A program made the translations under genes and the position numbers. 64,000 nucleotides of DNA from Leptobrachium leishanense. Lineage: Eukaryota; Chordata; Amphibia; Anura; Megophryidae. Below are positions 58,601 through 64,000 of the stretch, piece after piece (within the stretch, counting starts at the first letter, position 1; each line of letters begins with the position of its first letter). Under the pieces are notes generated by a model that did not search any database, was not told where the DNA came from, and worked only from the letters and a program-made list of their open reading frames with translations. Location of the stretch: positions 57,726,735-57,790,734 of the forward strand of contig CM019070.1 in the NCBI GenBank assembly GCA_009667805.1. The letters are read 5' to 3'.

Positions 58601-61200
58601 TACGGTGCAGGCTTCTGGGCTCAGCACCTGCCCCATAATCTACAGCTGAAATGGGGACGCTAAAGGGAGATTAGCGAAAGCTAATTTTGTTTTTTTTTAT
58701 CTGTTTGTTTATTTGTTTGTTTATTAATTTATTGTCAGAATGAACGTAGCCATAACACACAGAGAAATAAACAAGACCAAAATGCTCACCTCCCACCATC
58801 ATAAAATTTCATCTGCTGCCACAGTTTATTGCACCTACACTGTACTGGAAGGGATTTGATTTTCCTCTCTTAGTACAATGTCTTTCATTGGTCAGATATA
58901 TGCGTACAACATTATATTGCATGCTAAACATGGCTGTGTTATAAATACCCACTATCAAGGTACGGTAACACTCACAGAGGATAGTGCTTGCATGTACATG
59001 ATGGATTCCGTTGCAAACTGGTTCTTATCAGGTATAAAAACACAGCCATCTTCAAGTAATCCTGTTATGTAGTTAATATTGCAGGGTCTTGGGGTACAAT
59101 TTAATCCTGTGCATGGAATATAGTTATACCCAATGATATCAGCTGAACACCTGGGAAAATAGGTATTTTAGAATTTTTACAAGCTGGTCCTAAATCCCAG
59201 CTAATCGAAAAGCCATTTAACATTGGAATTTACAAACATTCCTTCTATTTGCTTTAGCTGATTGAGACAGTAGTATAATTCAATCAAATTAACTTGGAAA
59301 CTATACACTATATTCAATGCAGGAATAATCAAAAGTCTAGAACCAAAAACACTTTAGAGAAACACAGCTTCAGGCATATGATAGAATTGTGCCCATGTTT
59401 TTATCCATAATTACAGTTATCCTAAATCAATCAATTTAAAGGACACCTCTACGAATTTGATTTGTTGGTGCTTTACAATAATGATAAATCAGAGAGGCTG
59501 GTAGATGAGGGGTTAAATCACAATGAATAGCCTGCTTGGAAGCCGACCTGCTCCTGAACCCATCCTTTGGATTGTGGGTGGGGGCACTAGAAATAGAGGG
59601 AATTCCTGTCCTCATTTTGCTCCCACCCACAGTCGACAATAGGGTGATTAAAAATCAGAGAGGGTAGAAGCCTGGCAGCAGAACTGGTCCTGACCCACAT
59701 ACCCTAAACAAGTATTGGCAACATCAGCACCCCAGGGGCCCTATTATATTCTTCACGGAAAAACGCACGCGCAGCGCGTGAATTTTTCGCGAAGCGTTAA
59801 ACATTAAAGCGCGTAAATCACCGCTAGTATTACAATCCTCACGCATTTTTTCATCCGTTGAGCAATAACGCACATAAAATGGACGCGCAAAAATGCACAC
59901 ACAGCAACGTTGCGCGCAGAAATCAGTGTGCGGACTGTTTTTTTCACGAGATTCAGCCAATCAGAATTAAGAACCACAATTGTCTTACGTTAAATTTTTG
60001 CGCCTGTCAAAGTCAATCTGCGCATATATGCTGCACCAATAATAAATGCACACACAACTTCTCAAATTTATTGGTTTGGTATGAGTAGAATGTGTAACTA
60101 TACTTTGCAGATATTTTTTTTGGGCTGGTGTATTTGGGTTCGGCCAGGTTGATAGAATTTGCCATTAACACCAGCTTTTAGGAGTTGCTAAAATTATGCG
60201 CTCAAAGGCTATGCGTTAATTCCAGCGCATAGATTGAAATACCATCCATGTACCAGCGCAAAAACTCATTTGCGCTCACGATGTTAAGTATGGGACTCGC
60301 AAAGTACAGTAAGCTCGTGCAGCGTTCGCGCAGGTTCATTCACGGTAGACGTATACGTGCGTTTGTTGCGCTGACATTGTAATACGACATTCTGCGCAAA
60401 GGGTTTTGCCCCTTGCGTTAATGCGTTTTTGCCCGGGCGCAAACGTATCCGTGAAGATTGTAATAGGGCCCCAGGTGTTTTGAAGCTACATCACTCATGA
60501 TGCTCCAACAGCCATAAAGCTGGCTAGGCATCATGGAACATGTATTTCCATATCAAATGGGGTGCCGTGGTTCACCACTACTGCCCTAAGCTGAGGGAAG
60601 GTGACAAAATGAATAAATAGTAGTGGGCTGCAAAGCAGCCCGTCCGCTCTAACGTAAGCTCTCACCCACTTGGCATATATAGGGGCTATAGATGGAATGT
60701 GAGTTCCCCTATCTTTGTAGGACAAGGTGTTAGCCGACCCGCTCCCTTGATAAACCCCTCACCTCCTTGCAATGGGTGAGAGGTTAATTAAATAATTAGG
60801 TGTAGGGTAACAGGTCTGTGGACATGTGCACAGGCTCTTTGCAACTAATTAATTCTGACAAAACAACATATTCTTCCTCAATTTCCAATTTATTAAATCA
60901 AACCTACAAAGAAATTTGGGCAAACCGAAGCTATTAGAATTTTTTAACAAGTGAAAATAATGAACCAAAATGTTTGCCTGAACACATGTCTATTATGTAT
61001 CATGCTTTGATAATGTCCTATAACAATGCAGCTCTGATGGCGTTACCTGAGGCTACAGACATATAAGCAATTAAAGTTAGAATAAAAAAAATACCTTGTT
61101 GCTTCTACCTTAAAACCAGAGTCATAAAAAGGATTTTCAGAATCATACTCATCAAAGACCCCCCATCGAAAGTGAGCCCACTCATGAACAAACACTCTGC
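31101..61200 (-). CDS. CLCA: CLCA-family protein (calcium-activated chloride channel regulator), gene 2, exons 4-14, 5' end outside window
   Basis: CLCA proteins are secreted or membrane-anchored, self-cleaving metalloproteases that modulate calcium-activated chloride conductance and mucus. Eleven minus-strand exons with GT-AG borders and matching phases encode about 830 residues. In order they show the HEWAH zinc-protease motif followed by G-V-F-D-E, a cysteine cluster (C-X11-C-X4-C-X4-C-X12-C), a VWA domain, a beta-sandwich region, a fibronectin-III-like region, a Thr/Pro-rich stalk, one membrane segment and a short tail. The family is recognised by collinear similarity over the whole length. 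Exon numbering assumes three upstream exons as in gene 1; they lie beyond 64000. The exact paralogue (CLCA1, 2 or 4-like) is not assigned. The VWA metal site is degenerate. The reading frame is open throughout, so I infer a functional gene. Confidence 0.93.
31798..33065. repeat. Non-coding TIR-family sequence in the last CLCA intron
   Basis: The first part (31798-32430) resembles the CAGGGTTATTC family (ATTCACAAAGCACTGAA, GAATTTCCCCGTT). The second (about 32436-33060) has weak inverted ends around TTACAAAG and contains GCGCTCCCTATACTTAACATG and the GAGTCCTAGGGGACTC hairpin, shared with 58.1 kb. No coding capacity. Confidence 0.5.
33567..34133 (-). pseudogene. Tc1 transposase, C-terminal part
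   Basis: 188 residues with H-G-G-G-S-V-M-A-L, the catalytic D-N-D-P-K-H-T-A and S-P-D-L-N-P-I-E-H, which contain the second and third residues of the D-D-E triad. A complete Tc1 transposase is about 340 residues. The N-terminal DNA-binding part (34134 to 34530, continuing at 40635 to about 40890) is frame-broken and split by the LTR element. Confidence 0.85.
34535..35431 (-). repeat. 3' LTR of the 34.5-kb Ty3/Gypsy element, with internal tandem repeats
   Basis: 897 bp. It contains nine units of about 35 bp (TCATACACAGAATCGTTAG) at about 34905-35215 and a tandem duplicate of about 130 bp at 34537-34770. Confidence 0.9.
35358..38700 (-). pseudogene. pol: Ty3/Gypsy Pol: protease, reverse transcriptase, RNase H, integrase, chromodomain
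   Basis: The protease D-S-G-A-S-G-N-F lies near 38650-38675. Reverse transcriptase starts in the frame 38638-37757. A single-base deletion at about 37790-37796, in the conserved P-F-G box, shifts the frame. The second frame runs open through Y-L-D-D (37704-37715), RNase H, integrase (zinc-binding H-H-C-C and D-D-E regions) and a chromodomain with F-E-V-E-A-I-L-D and Y-L-V-D-W-V-G-Y, to a stop in the LTR. One lesion is seen in Pol, so this copy is young. Confidence 0.88.
38662..39750 (-). CDS. gag: Ty3/Gypsy Gag
   Basis: The frame starts at [10 protein letters not shown], 15 bp after the LTR, which is where chromovirus Gag starts. It has a retrotransposon capsid-like region ([11 protein letters not shown]). 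The knuckle is degenerate: [13 protein letters not shown], lacking the first cysteine. After the run of twelve A (38727-38738) the frame ends at 38662, overlapping the protease frame. Confidence 0.8.
   Translation of the reverse strand: MDPADLSNQLTRIAARQEEQDHRMDQIALALQTLLNRSSSGTASPPDPVVPRVSSAAPEGCRLSMKAPVRYDGTPNLCRGFLTQLEILFENNPGSCMSDKAKVGYLINHLTEKALLWATPLWENKKPIIYDYEGFTSELKRTFDPSRRATNAGRSLFHIKQGNRRVSDYAIEFKTLSSEVHWPNDVLTLAFTEGLNEAFMFELAPLKLPEHLDHLVDFCIAMDDQIRERRHPRDRPRRVLPPLPLVPRHTTTSGNPETAKTDVPAVEPMQIGKTGISEAERAHRRRKGALLLLCGADHFRLQCPQRPRGSRGETNKSGQRTANTQVIGSLYASFVDDEKKKTRILVPIPLLWRGFTSRLRHS
39765..40629 (-). repeat. 5' LTR of the 34.5-kb Ty3/Gypsy element, with internal tandem repeats
   Basis: 865 bp, with eight units of the 35-bp repeat at about 40136-40410, one fewer than the other LTR. 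The rest is nearly identical. Confidence 0.9.
42209..43108. mobile_element. TIR element, CAGGGTTATCCAAAGAG family
   Basis: Inverted ends CAGGGTTATCCAAAGAG enclose 900 bp in the right arm of the fold-back element. The left arm (33226-33250) gives the empty site. An A run of about 20 is at 42644-42663. No transposase. Relatives are at 5766, 45453 and 46463. Confidence 0.8.
43480..43716 (-). CDS. CLCA: CLCA gene 2 exon 13: fibronectin-III-like
   Basis: It encodes P-P-R-P-S-I, then [11 protein letters not shown] and K-I-T-D-L-K-A ending in [13 protein letters not shown], the fibronectin-III-like segment of CLCA. Phase 1 to 1, 237 bp. The intron that follows is about 11.8 kb because of a nest of insertions. 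Confidence 0.94.
44147..44821. mobile_element. piggyBac-like non-coding element, copy A
   Basis: TTAA lies on both sides (44143-44146 and 44822-44825). The ends CCCATTCACTGCTGAG and GCAGCCAAGTGG (inverse CCACTTGGCTGC) are imperfect inverted repeats. The interior matches copy B, for example ATATATCGTTCTTTCCGGCAG and GGTATTATTGGAAAGGCCATG. No transposase. Confidence 0.8.
45202..45363 (-). CDS. CLCA: CLCA gene 2 exon 12
   Basis: It encodes [12 protein letters not shown] and [11 protein letters not shown], hallmarks of the CLCA C-terminal half. Phase 1 to 1, 162 bp. Acceptor AG at 45364-45365, donor GT at 45200-45201. Confidence 0.94.
45453..45700. repeat. CAGGGTTATTC-family fragment
   Basis: Starts CAGGGTTATTCAAAGAG and continues CACCGAACAGTGAATTTCCCCGT, as at 5766. 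No matching right end was found. Lies in intron 11, only about 90 bp from exon 12. Confidence 0.6.
45795..46065 (-). CDS. CLCA: CLCA gene 2 exon 11
   Basis: It encodes R-G-T-W-N-Y-D then [12 protein letters not shown] and Q-L-L-D-N-G-A-G, collinear with other CLCA proteins. Length is 271 bp, phase 0 to 1. A second possible acceptor two bases downstream would break the frame, so 46065 is chosen as the first base. Confidence 0.93.
46186..46407 (-). CDS. CLCA: CLCA gene 2 exon 10
   Basis: It encodes L-E-S-N-S-L-T-L followed by [15 protein letters not shown] and [10 protein letters not shown], the beta-sandwich region after the VWA domain. Length is 222 bp, phase 0 to 0, with an AG acceptor at 46408-46409 and GT donor at 46184-46185. 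Confidence 0.94.
46463..46653. mobile_element. 191-bp MITE
   Basis: Inverted ends CAGCGTTATTCAGA and GAATAACCCTG, extended by GTGAAAAGCAGGAGAATGA and its inverse. Lies 56 bp from exon 10 of gene 2. Related in its ends to the 42209 element. Confidence 0.8.
46990..47590. repeat. Fold-back element with telomere-like G-rich core
   Basis: The outer arms are inverted: CAAAATCCCTACTGCCAGG, CCCTAATGCC and CGGCCAACTTCC on the left recur inverted at 47440-47575. The core (47140-47415) is a degenerate tandem array of TTAGGG, TTTAGGGGGG and GGGCTAGG words. It is in gene 2 intron 9. Confidence 0.75.
48041..48180 (-). pseudogene. Partial duplicate of CLCA exon 8 with its acceptor
   Basis: The sequence matches 50931-51080, that is, the first part of exon 8 plus the preceding intron. 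The copy keeps the AG acceptor and reads [13 protein letters not shown] before similarity stops. It lies in intron 9, out of order, and lacks the rest of the exon and its donor. Confidence 0.75.
48453..48559 (-). CDS. CLCA: CLCA gene 2 exon 9
   Basis: It encodes G-G-I-T-F-I-V-S-D and [13 protein letters not shown], the end of the VWA domain in this family. It enters in phase 1 from exon 8 and exits in phase 0. Acceptor AG is at 48560-48561 and donor GT at 48451-48452. Confidence 0.94.
48896..50475 (+). mobile_element. CR1/L2-type LINE 3' fragment, split by a hAT element
   Basis: It encodes the same LINE C-terminus as 29163-30870 ([18 protein letters not shown]). It resumes after 50131 and ends in the TTTCTATG tail at 50455-50475. 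The 5' end is truncated. Confidence 0.85.
49116..50123. mobile_element. hAT-type non-coding element with internal palindrome
   Basis: Ends TAGACATGTGCA and TGCACATGTCTA form inverted repeats, and the perfect 8-bp duplication ATAGAAAC flanks it (49108-49115 and 50124-50131). Inside, 49480-49535 and 49575-49630 are inverted copies (CTCAGAGTTTCAGTAAAAC), followed by four units of ATTAATTAATACCCCTCTCT at 49740-49880. Confidence 0.9.
50791..50971 (-). CDS. CLCA: CLCA gene 2 exon 8: VWA distal part
   Basis: It encodes [19 protein letters not shown] and [14 protein letters not shown]. The usual T-D-G-E-D of CLCA VWA domains is V-T-G-E-D here, so the third metal-site aspartate is absent. The donor at 50789-50790 lies only about 30 bp from a retroviral LTR fragment. 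Phase 0 to 1. Confidence 0.94.
51081..51477. other. Intron 7 segment, nothing recognised
   Basis: No exon or clear element. A short TGTCAGTGATCCTGACA inverted repeat lies at 51117-51133. Confidence 0.4.
51478..51760. repeat. 45-bp minisatellite
   Basis: About six units of GAGGATCTGGAGAAGGTACC(G)TGGTCGTGGAAGCAATCCTGGGTT type. It gives open frames on both strands that are repeat translations, not genes. Confidence 0.9.
51761..52560. repeat. Unclassified interspersed repeat
   Basis: The segment is CG-rich around 52040-52220. It ends with the GAGTCCATAGGACTCC hairpin and a GCTAACACCAGCC end shared with fragments at 6.1, 21.9 and 58.1 kb. No coding frame was trusted. Confidence 0.4.
53030..53930 (+). 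repeat. Interspersed repeat interrupted by the hAT element
   Basis: GGTGAGCTTACAATCTAAG before the hAT element and GATTGGAGGCACAGGGGGAGTCTAATGTTGTG after it look like one older repeat. The family was not identified. Confidence 0.35.
53170..53712. mobile_element. hAT-type element with CAGCGGCGTAGCGTGGG end
   Basis: Ends CAGCGGCGTAGCGTGGG and CCACACTACGCCACTG form inverted repeats, and the perfect 8-bp duplication GACACACA flanks it (53162-53169 and 53713-53720). The interior is a CAGTACCCCCAGTCACTCTC minisatellite (53385-53640). Confidence 0.88.
54215..54439 (-). CDS. CLCA: CLCA gene 2 exon 7: VWA core
   Basis: It encodes [10 protein letters not shown], then [12 protein letters not shown] and [11 protein letters not shown], standard CLCA VWA sequence. 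The length of 225 bp and phase 0 to 0 keep the frame. Acceptor AG is at 54440-54441 and donor GT at 54213-54214. Confidence 0.95.
54817..56929. mobile_element. Solo LTR of a Ty3/Gypsy-type element, split by a piggyBac-like element
   Basis: TGTAACGGGCGCC ... GATGTAACA is flanked by the perfect 5-bp duplication ATAAT (54812-54816 and 56930-56934). Without the insert it is about 0.9 kb. TTTAAACCCGGCGG and AGGCCCCGCCCCC also occur in the LTRs at 34535 and 39765, so it belongs to a related family, probably in minus orientation. Lies in intron 6. Confidence 0.85.
55212..56424. mobile_element. piggyBac-like non-coding element, copy B
   Basis: TTAA on both sides (55208-55211 and 56425-56428). Ends CCCTTTCGCTGCTGAGG and GCAGCCAAGTGG. 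It matches 44147-44821 but is longer, with several inverted GCGATGACATC words and GTTGG(A/C)CCCCGGCG stretches. No transposase was seen. Confidence 0.82.
56935..57392. other. CLCA intron 6 next to exon 6, nothing recognised
   Basis: No element ends or exon were seen here. The intron continues directly from the exon 6 donor. Confidence 0.45.
57393..57617 (-). CDS. CLCA: CLCA gene 2 exon 6: start of VWA domain, degenerate MIDAS
   Basis: It encodes V-S-E-F-C-D then a segment with R-S-T-W-D-V-I and T-F-S-L-L-Q, all typical of CLCA. The first VWA strand reads [10 protein letters not shown]. The canonical metal motif D-x-S-x-S is here D-V-S-K-N, so the second serine is asparagine. Length is 225 bp, phase 0 to 0. 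Confidence 0.94.
58010..58690. repeat. GCTAACG-rich TIR-family copy
   Basis: CTCCTTAACGCTAGCGCTAGC on the left and GCTAAAGGGAGATTAGC on the right are weakly inverted. It contains TTTGCTCTCCCTAAACTTAACATG and GTCCTATGGACTCC, shared with 32436-33060. Lies in intron 5. Confidence 0.55.
58976..59150 (-). CDS. CLCA: CLCA gene 2 exon 5: cysteine-rich segment
   Basis: The translation starts with the family motif R-C-S-A-D-I and carries five cysteines spaced C-X11-C-X4-C-X4-C-X12-C, which matches the cysteine motif that follows the protease domain in CLCA proteins. It ends with [10 protein letters not shown]. Acceptor AG is at 59151-59152 and donor GTGAGT starts at 58975. Entry phase is 2, exit phase 0. 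Confidence 0.95.
59736..60471. mobile_element. TIR element, GGGCCCTATTAC family, copy B
   Basis: Ends GGGCCCTATTATATTCTTC and GAAGATTGTAATAGGGCCC with CAG on both sides (59733-59735 and 60472-60474), a 3-bp duplication. It is 736 bp and aligns over its length with copy A at 2481-3217. Gene 2 intron 4. Confidence 0.78.
60475..61094. other. CLCA intron 4, no gene recognised
   Basis: It contains a CATGATGCTCCAACAGCCATAAAGCTGGC stretch that resembles a dispersed repeat. No exon was seen before the exon 4 donor. Confidence 0.4.
61095..61200 (-). CDS. CLCA: CLCA gene 2 exon 4: metalloprotease motif
   Basis: The exon encodes [18 protein letters not shown]. This carries the family's HExxHxxxGxxDE zinc-protease signature, intact. 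It enters in phase 1 after an AG at 61201-61202 and leaves in phase 2 before a GT at 61093-61094. It is the most 5' exon of gene 2 found in the window. Confidence 0.95.
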
Positions 61201-61672
61201 CTGTAAAGACAACATACAGGAAATAAATGCTTCACCTAACCAATATCTTATATTACACATAATATTAACCCCATTCACTACTGGAGCCCTGTTACTGAGG
61301 GTATTTGATGTGGTGTAATGCTGGAAAAATGCAAAAGAATCTCCTTTATTTGCAATTTGCAATTTCTATAAAATTGTTTGCAAGTGGGCTCGAGAAGATG
61401 CCTCTAAACGTTCTGCCCTGTGGGCATAACACCCGGGGTACTATCATTTGTTGAAAAGCTGGGATGTCTGACTTAAACACATATCACCAGATGGTCCGGC
61501 ACAGAGCCCAGTGCTGCAGTAGCTTCTTTTGGCCAGCAGATGTCGACATTGACCTGTCAAAAAGGCTATTACAGTAAGGAATACACTTGGACTAGTTTCA
61601 ACTATTTCTTACTGTATAATTTAATTAATGTTATTTTGCAAAAAAAGATCACTGGTTTCTACCAGTGGTATT

Positions 61673-62477
61673 TAGGGATGTGCGTTTCGGGTTAAGGAAT
61701 TTCGGAATTTTCACGAAATTTCCCGATTCGTGCATTCGGATTCGGACGATTTTCTGAAAATTTTAAGATCCGAAAACAGCAGATTCGAACAAATTTTCGT
61801 GCCGAAACGAAAACTTTTCGAAATTTTCGAATGGACTAGAAATGTGTAAAATCGAAATTCATTTTCATTCCATTCGTGATTTCGGCTCCATTCATGATTT
61901 CGGTTCCATTTCAGTAATTTCGGACATCGTATTTATATCGCTGATTCTGTAATTAAATTTTGTATCATTCCCATCTCAATGTATCCTTCCTGGAAAACAT
62001 GAGAAATCTCAATGTATCCTTCTTGTAAAACCAGAGAAATCTCAATGTATCCTTCTTGTAAAACATGAGAAATCTCAATGTATCCTACTTGTAAAACCAG
62101 GGAAATGTCAATGTATCTTTCTTGTAAAACATGAGAAATCTCAATGTATCTTTCTTGTAAAACATGAGAAATCTCAATGTATCCTTCTTGTAAAACATGA
62201 GAAATCTCAATGGCAGAATTATCGTATCGGCAGAATTATCGTATCGTATAATTATCGTATCCGAAAAACCATTAGTTTACGTCAAAACGAATAGACACTT
62301 TGAAACGAGGAGAACAGACGTTCTGAAAAACACGAAAATTTCCGAAATAAAGAAAAAAAAGTCGATACGATAAACGAAACGAAACGAAAATCGGCCGAAA
62401 CGAGTCGAAACGAAAATTTACAAAATCCGAACGAACCGGACCAAATCGAACCGAAAAAAAATCGGTGCACAAGCCTA
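61673..62477. mobile_element. hAT-type non-coding element, TAGGGATGTGCG family, copy 3
   Basis: Starts TAGGGATGTGCG one base inside a TTT run and ends GGTGCACAAGCCTA. The 8-bp flanks GTGGTATT and GTGATATT differ at one base. An embedded minisatellite is annotated separately. It lies in gene 2 intron 3. Confidence 0.87.
61973..62215. repeat. 32-bp minisatellite inside the hAT element
   Basis: About seven to eight units of ATCTCAATGTATCCTTCTTG plus TAAAACATGAGA. It is not present in copies 1 and 2 of the family. Confidence 0.9.
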
Positions 62478-62520
62478 GTGATATTATGGAAAACTATTAG
62501 GTAGTGAAGGGGTTACTATC

Positions 62521-62700
62521 AAACAACATTCATCAAAATGATCATAAACCATGGAAGGGGCTGAATGAGTTTAAGTAAGCCACCATGAAATTAAATCTTT
62601 ATGCTGCAAATGAAATGTATTCCATTTGTATAAAATCAATACAATTATTTGTAGCTTTATTTTTTTCATATTTCAGGTTGTCAGGTGACTTATGTATTAA
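62521..62700. repeat. Intron 3 segment shared with CLCA gene 1
   Basis: It matches 56-240 in the same orientation and lies upstream of exon 4 in gene 2, the position expected for intron 3. The match shows that exons 1-3 of gene 2 lie further right. Confidence 0.75.
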
Positions 62701-62995
62701 ATATACAAAACAATAAAAAAGATATAGGTCAATTGCCTAAATGGACTGGATTAATGACAATACTAGGTCACTGAATGGGAAAGGTGATTTATTTCAGATA
62801 TGGTAGAAGCCAATTTCCTGAATTAACCTATATTTAGGTCTCAGTGCTAATAAGGAATTCCATGATGTGTTCATGCAAATTATATTATTAACTCTTATCA
62901 TAGTGATATCTCTATGTATAAAGTGATCATTTGTTACATAAGATATATGTAAGGAAATTTTTTAAACACAAGGGAAGCTCTATGCTAATTAGGTT

Positions 62996-63360
62996 AGGGT
63001 CAGACGAGTGCATTTTATACGGACTGTGTGCCCGTGCAGTACGGACGCACTTTCGGACGGAAGACGCAGTAGTGGCCACACAGTCATTTTTGTGACTGAC
63101 GTTATTTTTGACTGATGCAGCAGGGAAAATAAATTAAAATGAAAAAACATTTTGTCCGTCAAAAATGCTGGACGTATAAATGCAGTCCGTCTGACCACGT
63201 TCCATCACTCACACACAAAACTATGCGTACGTTGCGGATGTGGCGCACTCCGCACGTCCGTCCTAGCGGTTCGACGTTCTTGCTAACCTGCGTCCGTTTG
63301 CCGCGTCCGTATTGCGTCCGCACTTCCGTGCGGACGTACTTCGTGTGCGGGCCTTCATTG
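62996..63360. repeat. CG-rich inverted-repeat element
   Basis: GGTCAGACGAGTGCATTTTATACGG at the left recurs inverted at 63169-63196 (CGTATAAATGCAGTCCGTCTGACC). To 63360 it continues with many GTCCG and CGGACG words. No coding capacity. Confidence 0.55.
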
Positions 63361-64000
63361 GTCAGCAATTCCAAGGTTACTCATCATTCAATAAAATGGT
63401 TGAAAAAAAATACCAGCTTCCAAAACCTGTTGCCAAGTGATTTTATATTTGAATACTGAAAAGTAATAGAGTAGCTATAGAAAATAATTAAATAAAGTCT
63501 ATTATAAAGATAAACCAACCCTGACAATATGACAAAACTTAGTTACCTTCTCTACCAAGTTGTTTTCCATAATTCCATTGCCAGGACTTTTGGAAAACAA
63601 AATTGCAATTTACATGCCTTGAAACTGCTTCAAATATAGCTTCAAATATCAAATCACATTTTCAAATGTATGTTATTATTTGACAGGCAGGTGGCGCCAT
63701 CTGCTGTTCAAATAGCACTACTACATCTGCATAATAGAGCTAAGGAAATGTTTTTTCTTGAGGGGAAAAAAGGAAGCCAAGATGCTGAAACTGTCCTGGC
63801 ACCTTGGATATTATACCCAAGGTGCTAAAAATTAGGGGGCATATTCAATAGCCTATATGCAAATGAAATTTGTTTGCAAAAAACTAAATTCCTTTGTATT
63901 GCTCCAGTATTAGCCCACAACGAGTATACTTGAAATCGATGCACCAGCAGATTGAGTATACACGCTCTTGGTATTGATGAGGTTAAGTCTACATTCAGTT
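63361..64000. other. CLCA gene 2 intron 3, no exon recognised
   Basis: AT-rich intronic DNA. Exon 3 of gene 2 was looked for and not found, so it should lie to the right of the window. Confidence 0.45.

Noticed and set aside
63547..63640. A possible exon 3 of CLCA gene 2 reading W-N-Y-G-K-Q-L-G-R-E-G before GTAACT
   Set aside because: The phase and last residues would fit exon 4, but the rest lacks the Y-I-H-F-T-P block and upstream codons of exon 3 and no acceptor is seen. Treated as chance.
1..64000. tRNA, rRNA, snRNA or bacterial operon features
   Set aside because: None was found by eye. Spliced genes, eukaryotic transposons and LTR elements account for the sequence.

Overview
This is a vertebrate nuclear window, most likely amphibian (anuran). 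Evidence: spliced CLCA-family genes with GT-AG introns, chromodomain Ty3/Gypsy elements, Tc1, hAT and piggyBac-like elements, L2/CR1-like LINE tails, and an endogenous retrovirus. The species cannot be fixed from sequence alone. Nothing prokaryotic is present.

Two CLCA (calcium-activated chloride channel regulator) genes lie head to tail on the minus strand. The upstream copy ('gene 2') fills the right half. I traced eleven exons, with every splice phase consistent, from the HEWAH metalloprotease exon (61095-61200) to the last exon (31101-31681), which encodes a Thr/Pro-rich stalk and a membrane anchor. A poly(A) signal sits at 30995-31000. Its first exons lie beyond 64000. The downstream copy ('gene 1') starts at 4526 and shows exons 1-3 (4368-4526, 2105-2245, 741-891) before leaving the window on the left. 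Intron 3 is recognisably shared by the two copies (56-240 against 62521-62700, and 21-50 against 61232-61260), so the cluster arose by tandem duplication. Gene 1 exon 4 should lie just outside the left edge.

The spacer between the genes (about 4.6-31 kb) has no host gene I can recognise. It holds a Gag-only LTR element (6488-16662) interrupted by a hAT element (8426-8872) and by a complete-ended endogenous retrovirus (9134-16545). A tandem-duplicated unique region with an L2-like LINE tail follows (17.0-19.9 kb). Next are a nearly full-length chromovirus-type Ty3/Gypsy element (22300-28623) and a LINE fragment split by a hAT element (29163-30870).

Introns of gene 2 are also full of insertions. 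The last intron carries a four-element nest of about 10 kb (33128-43148): a fold-back element, a Tc1 element inside it, a Ty3/Gypsy element inside the Tc1, and a separate TIR element in the right arm. Intron 8 carries a retroviral LTR split by a LINE, which is split by a hAT. Intron 6/7 territory has a solo LTR split by a piggyBac-like element. Target-site duplications resolve most of these boundaries.

The main biological points are these. The VWA domain of gene 2 has a degenerate metal site, while the protease motif is intact. The CLCA array is repeatedly invaded at short distances from exons. One LTR element encodes only a Gag-like protein with a long uncharacterised C-terminal region.
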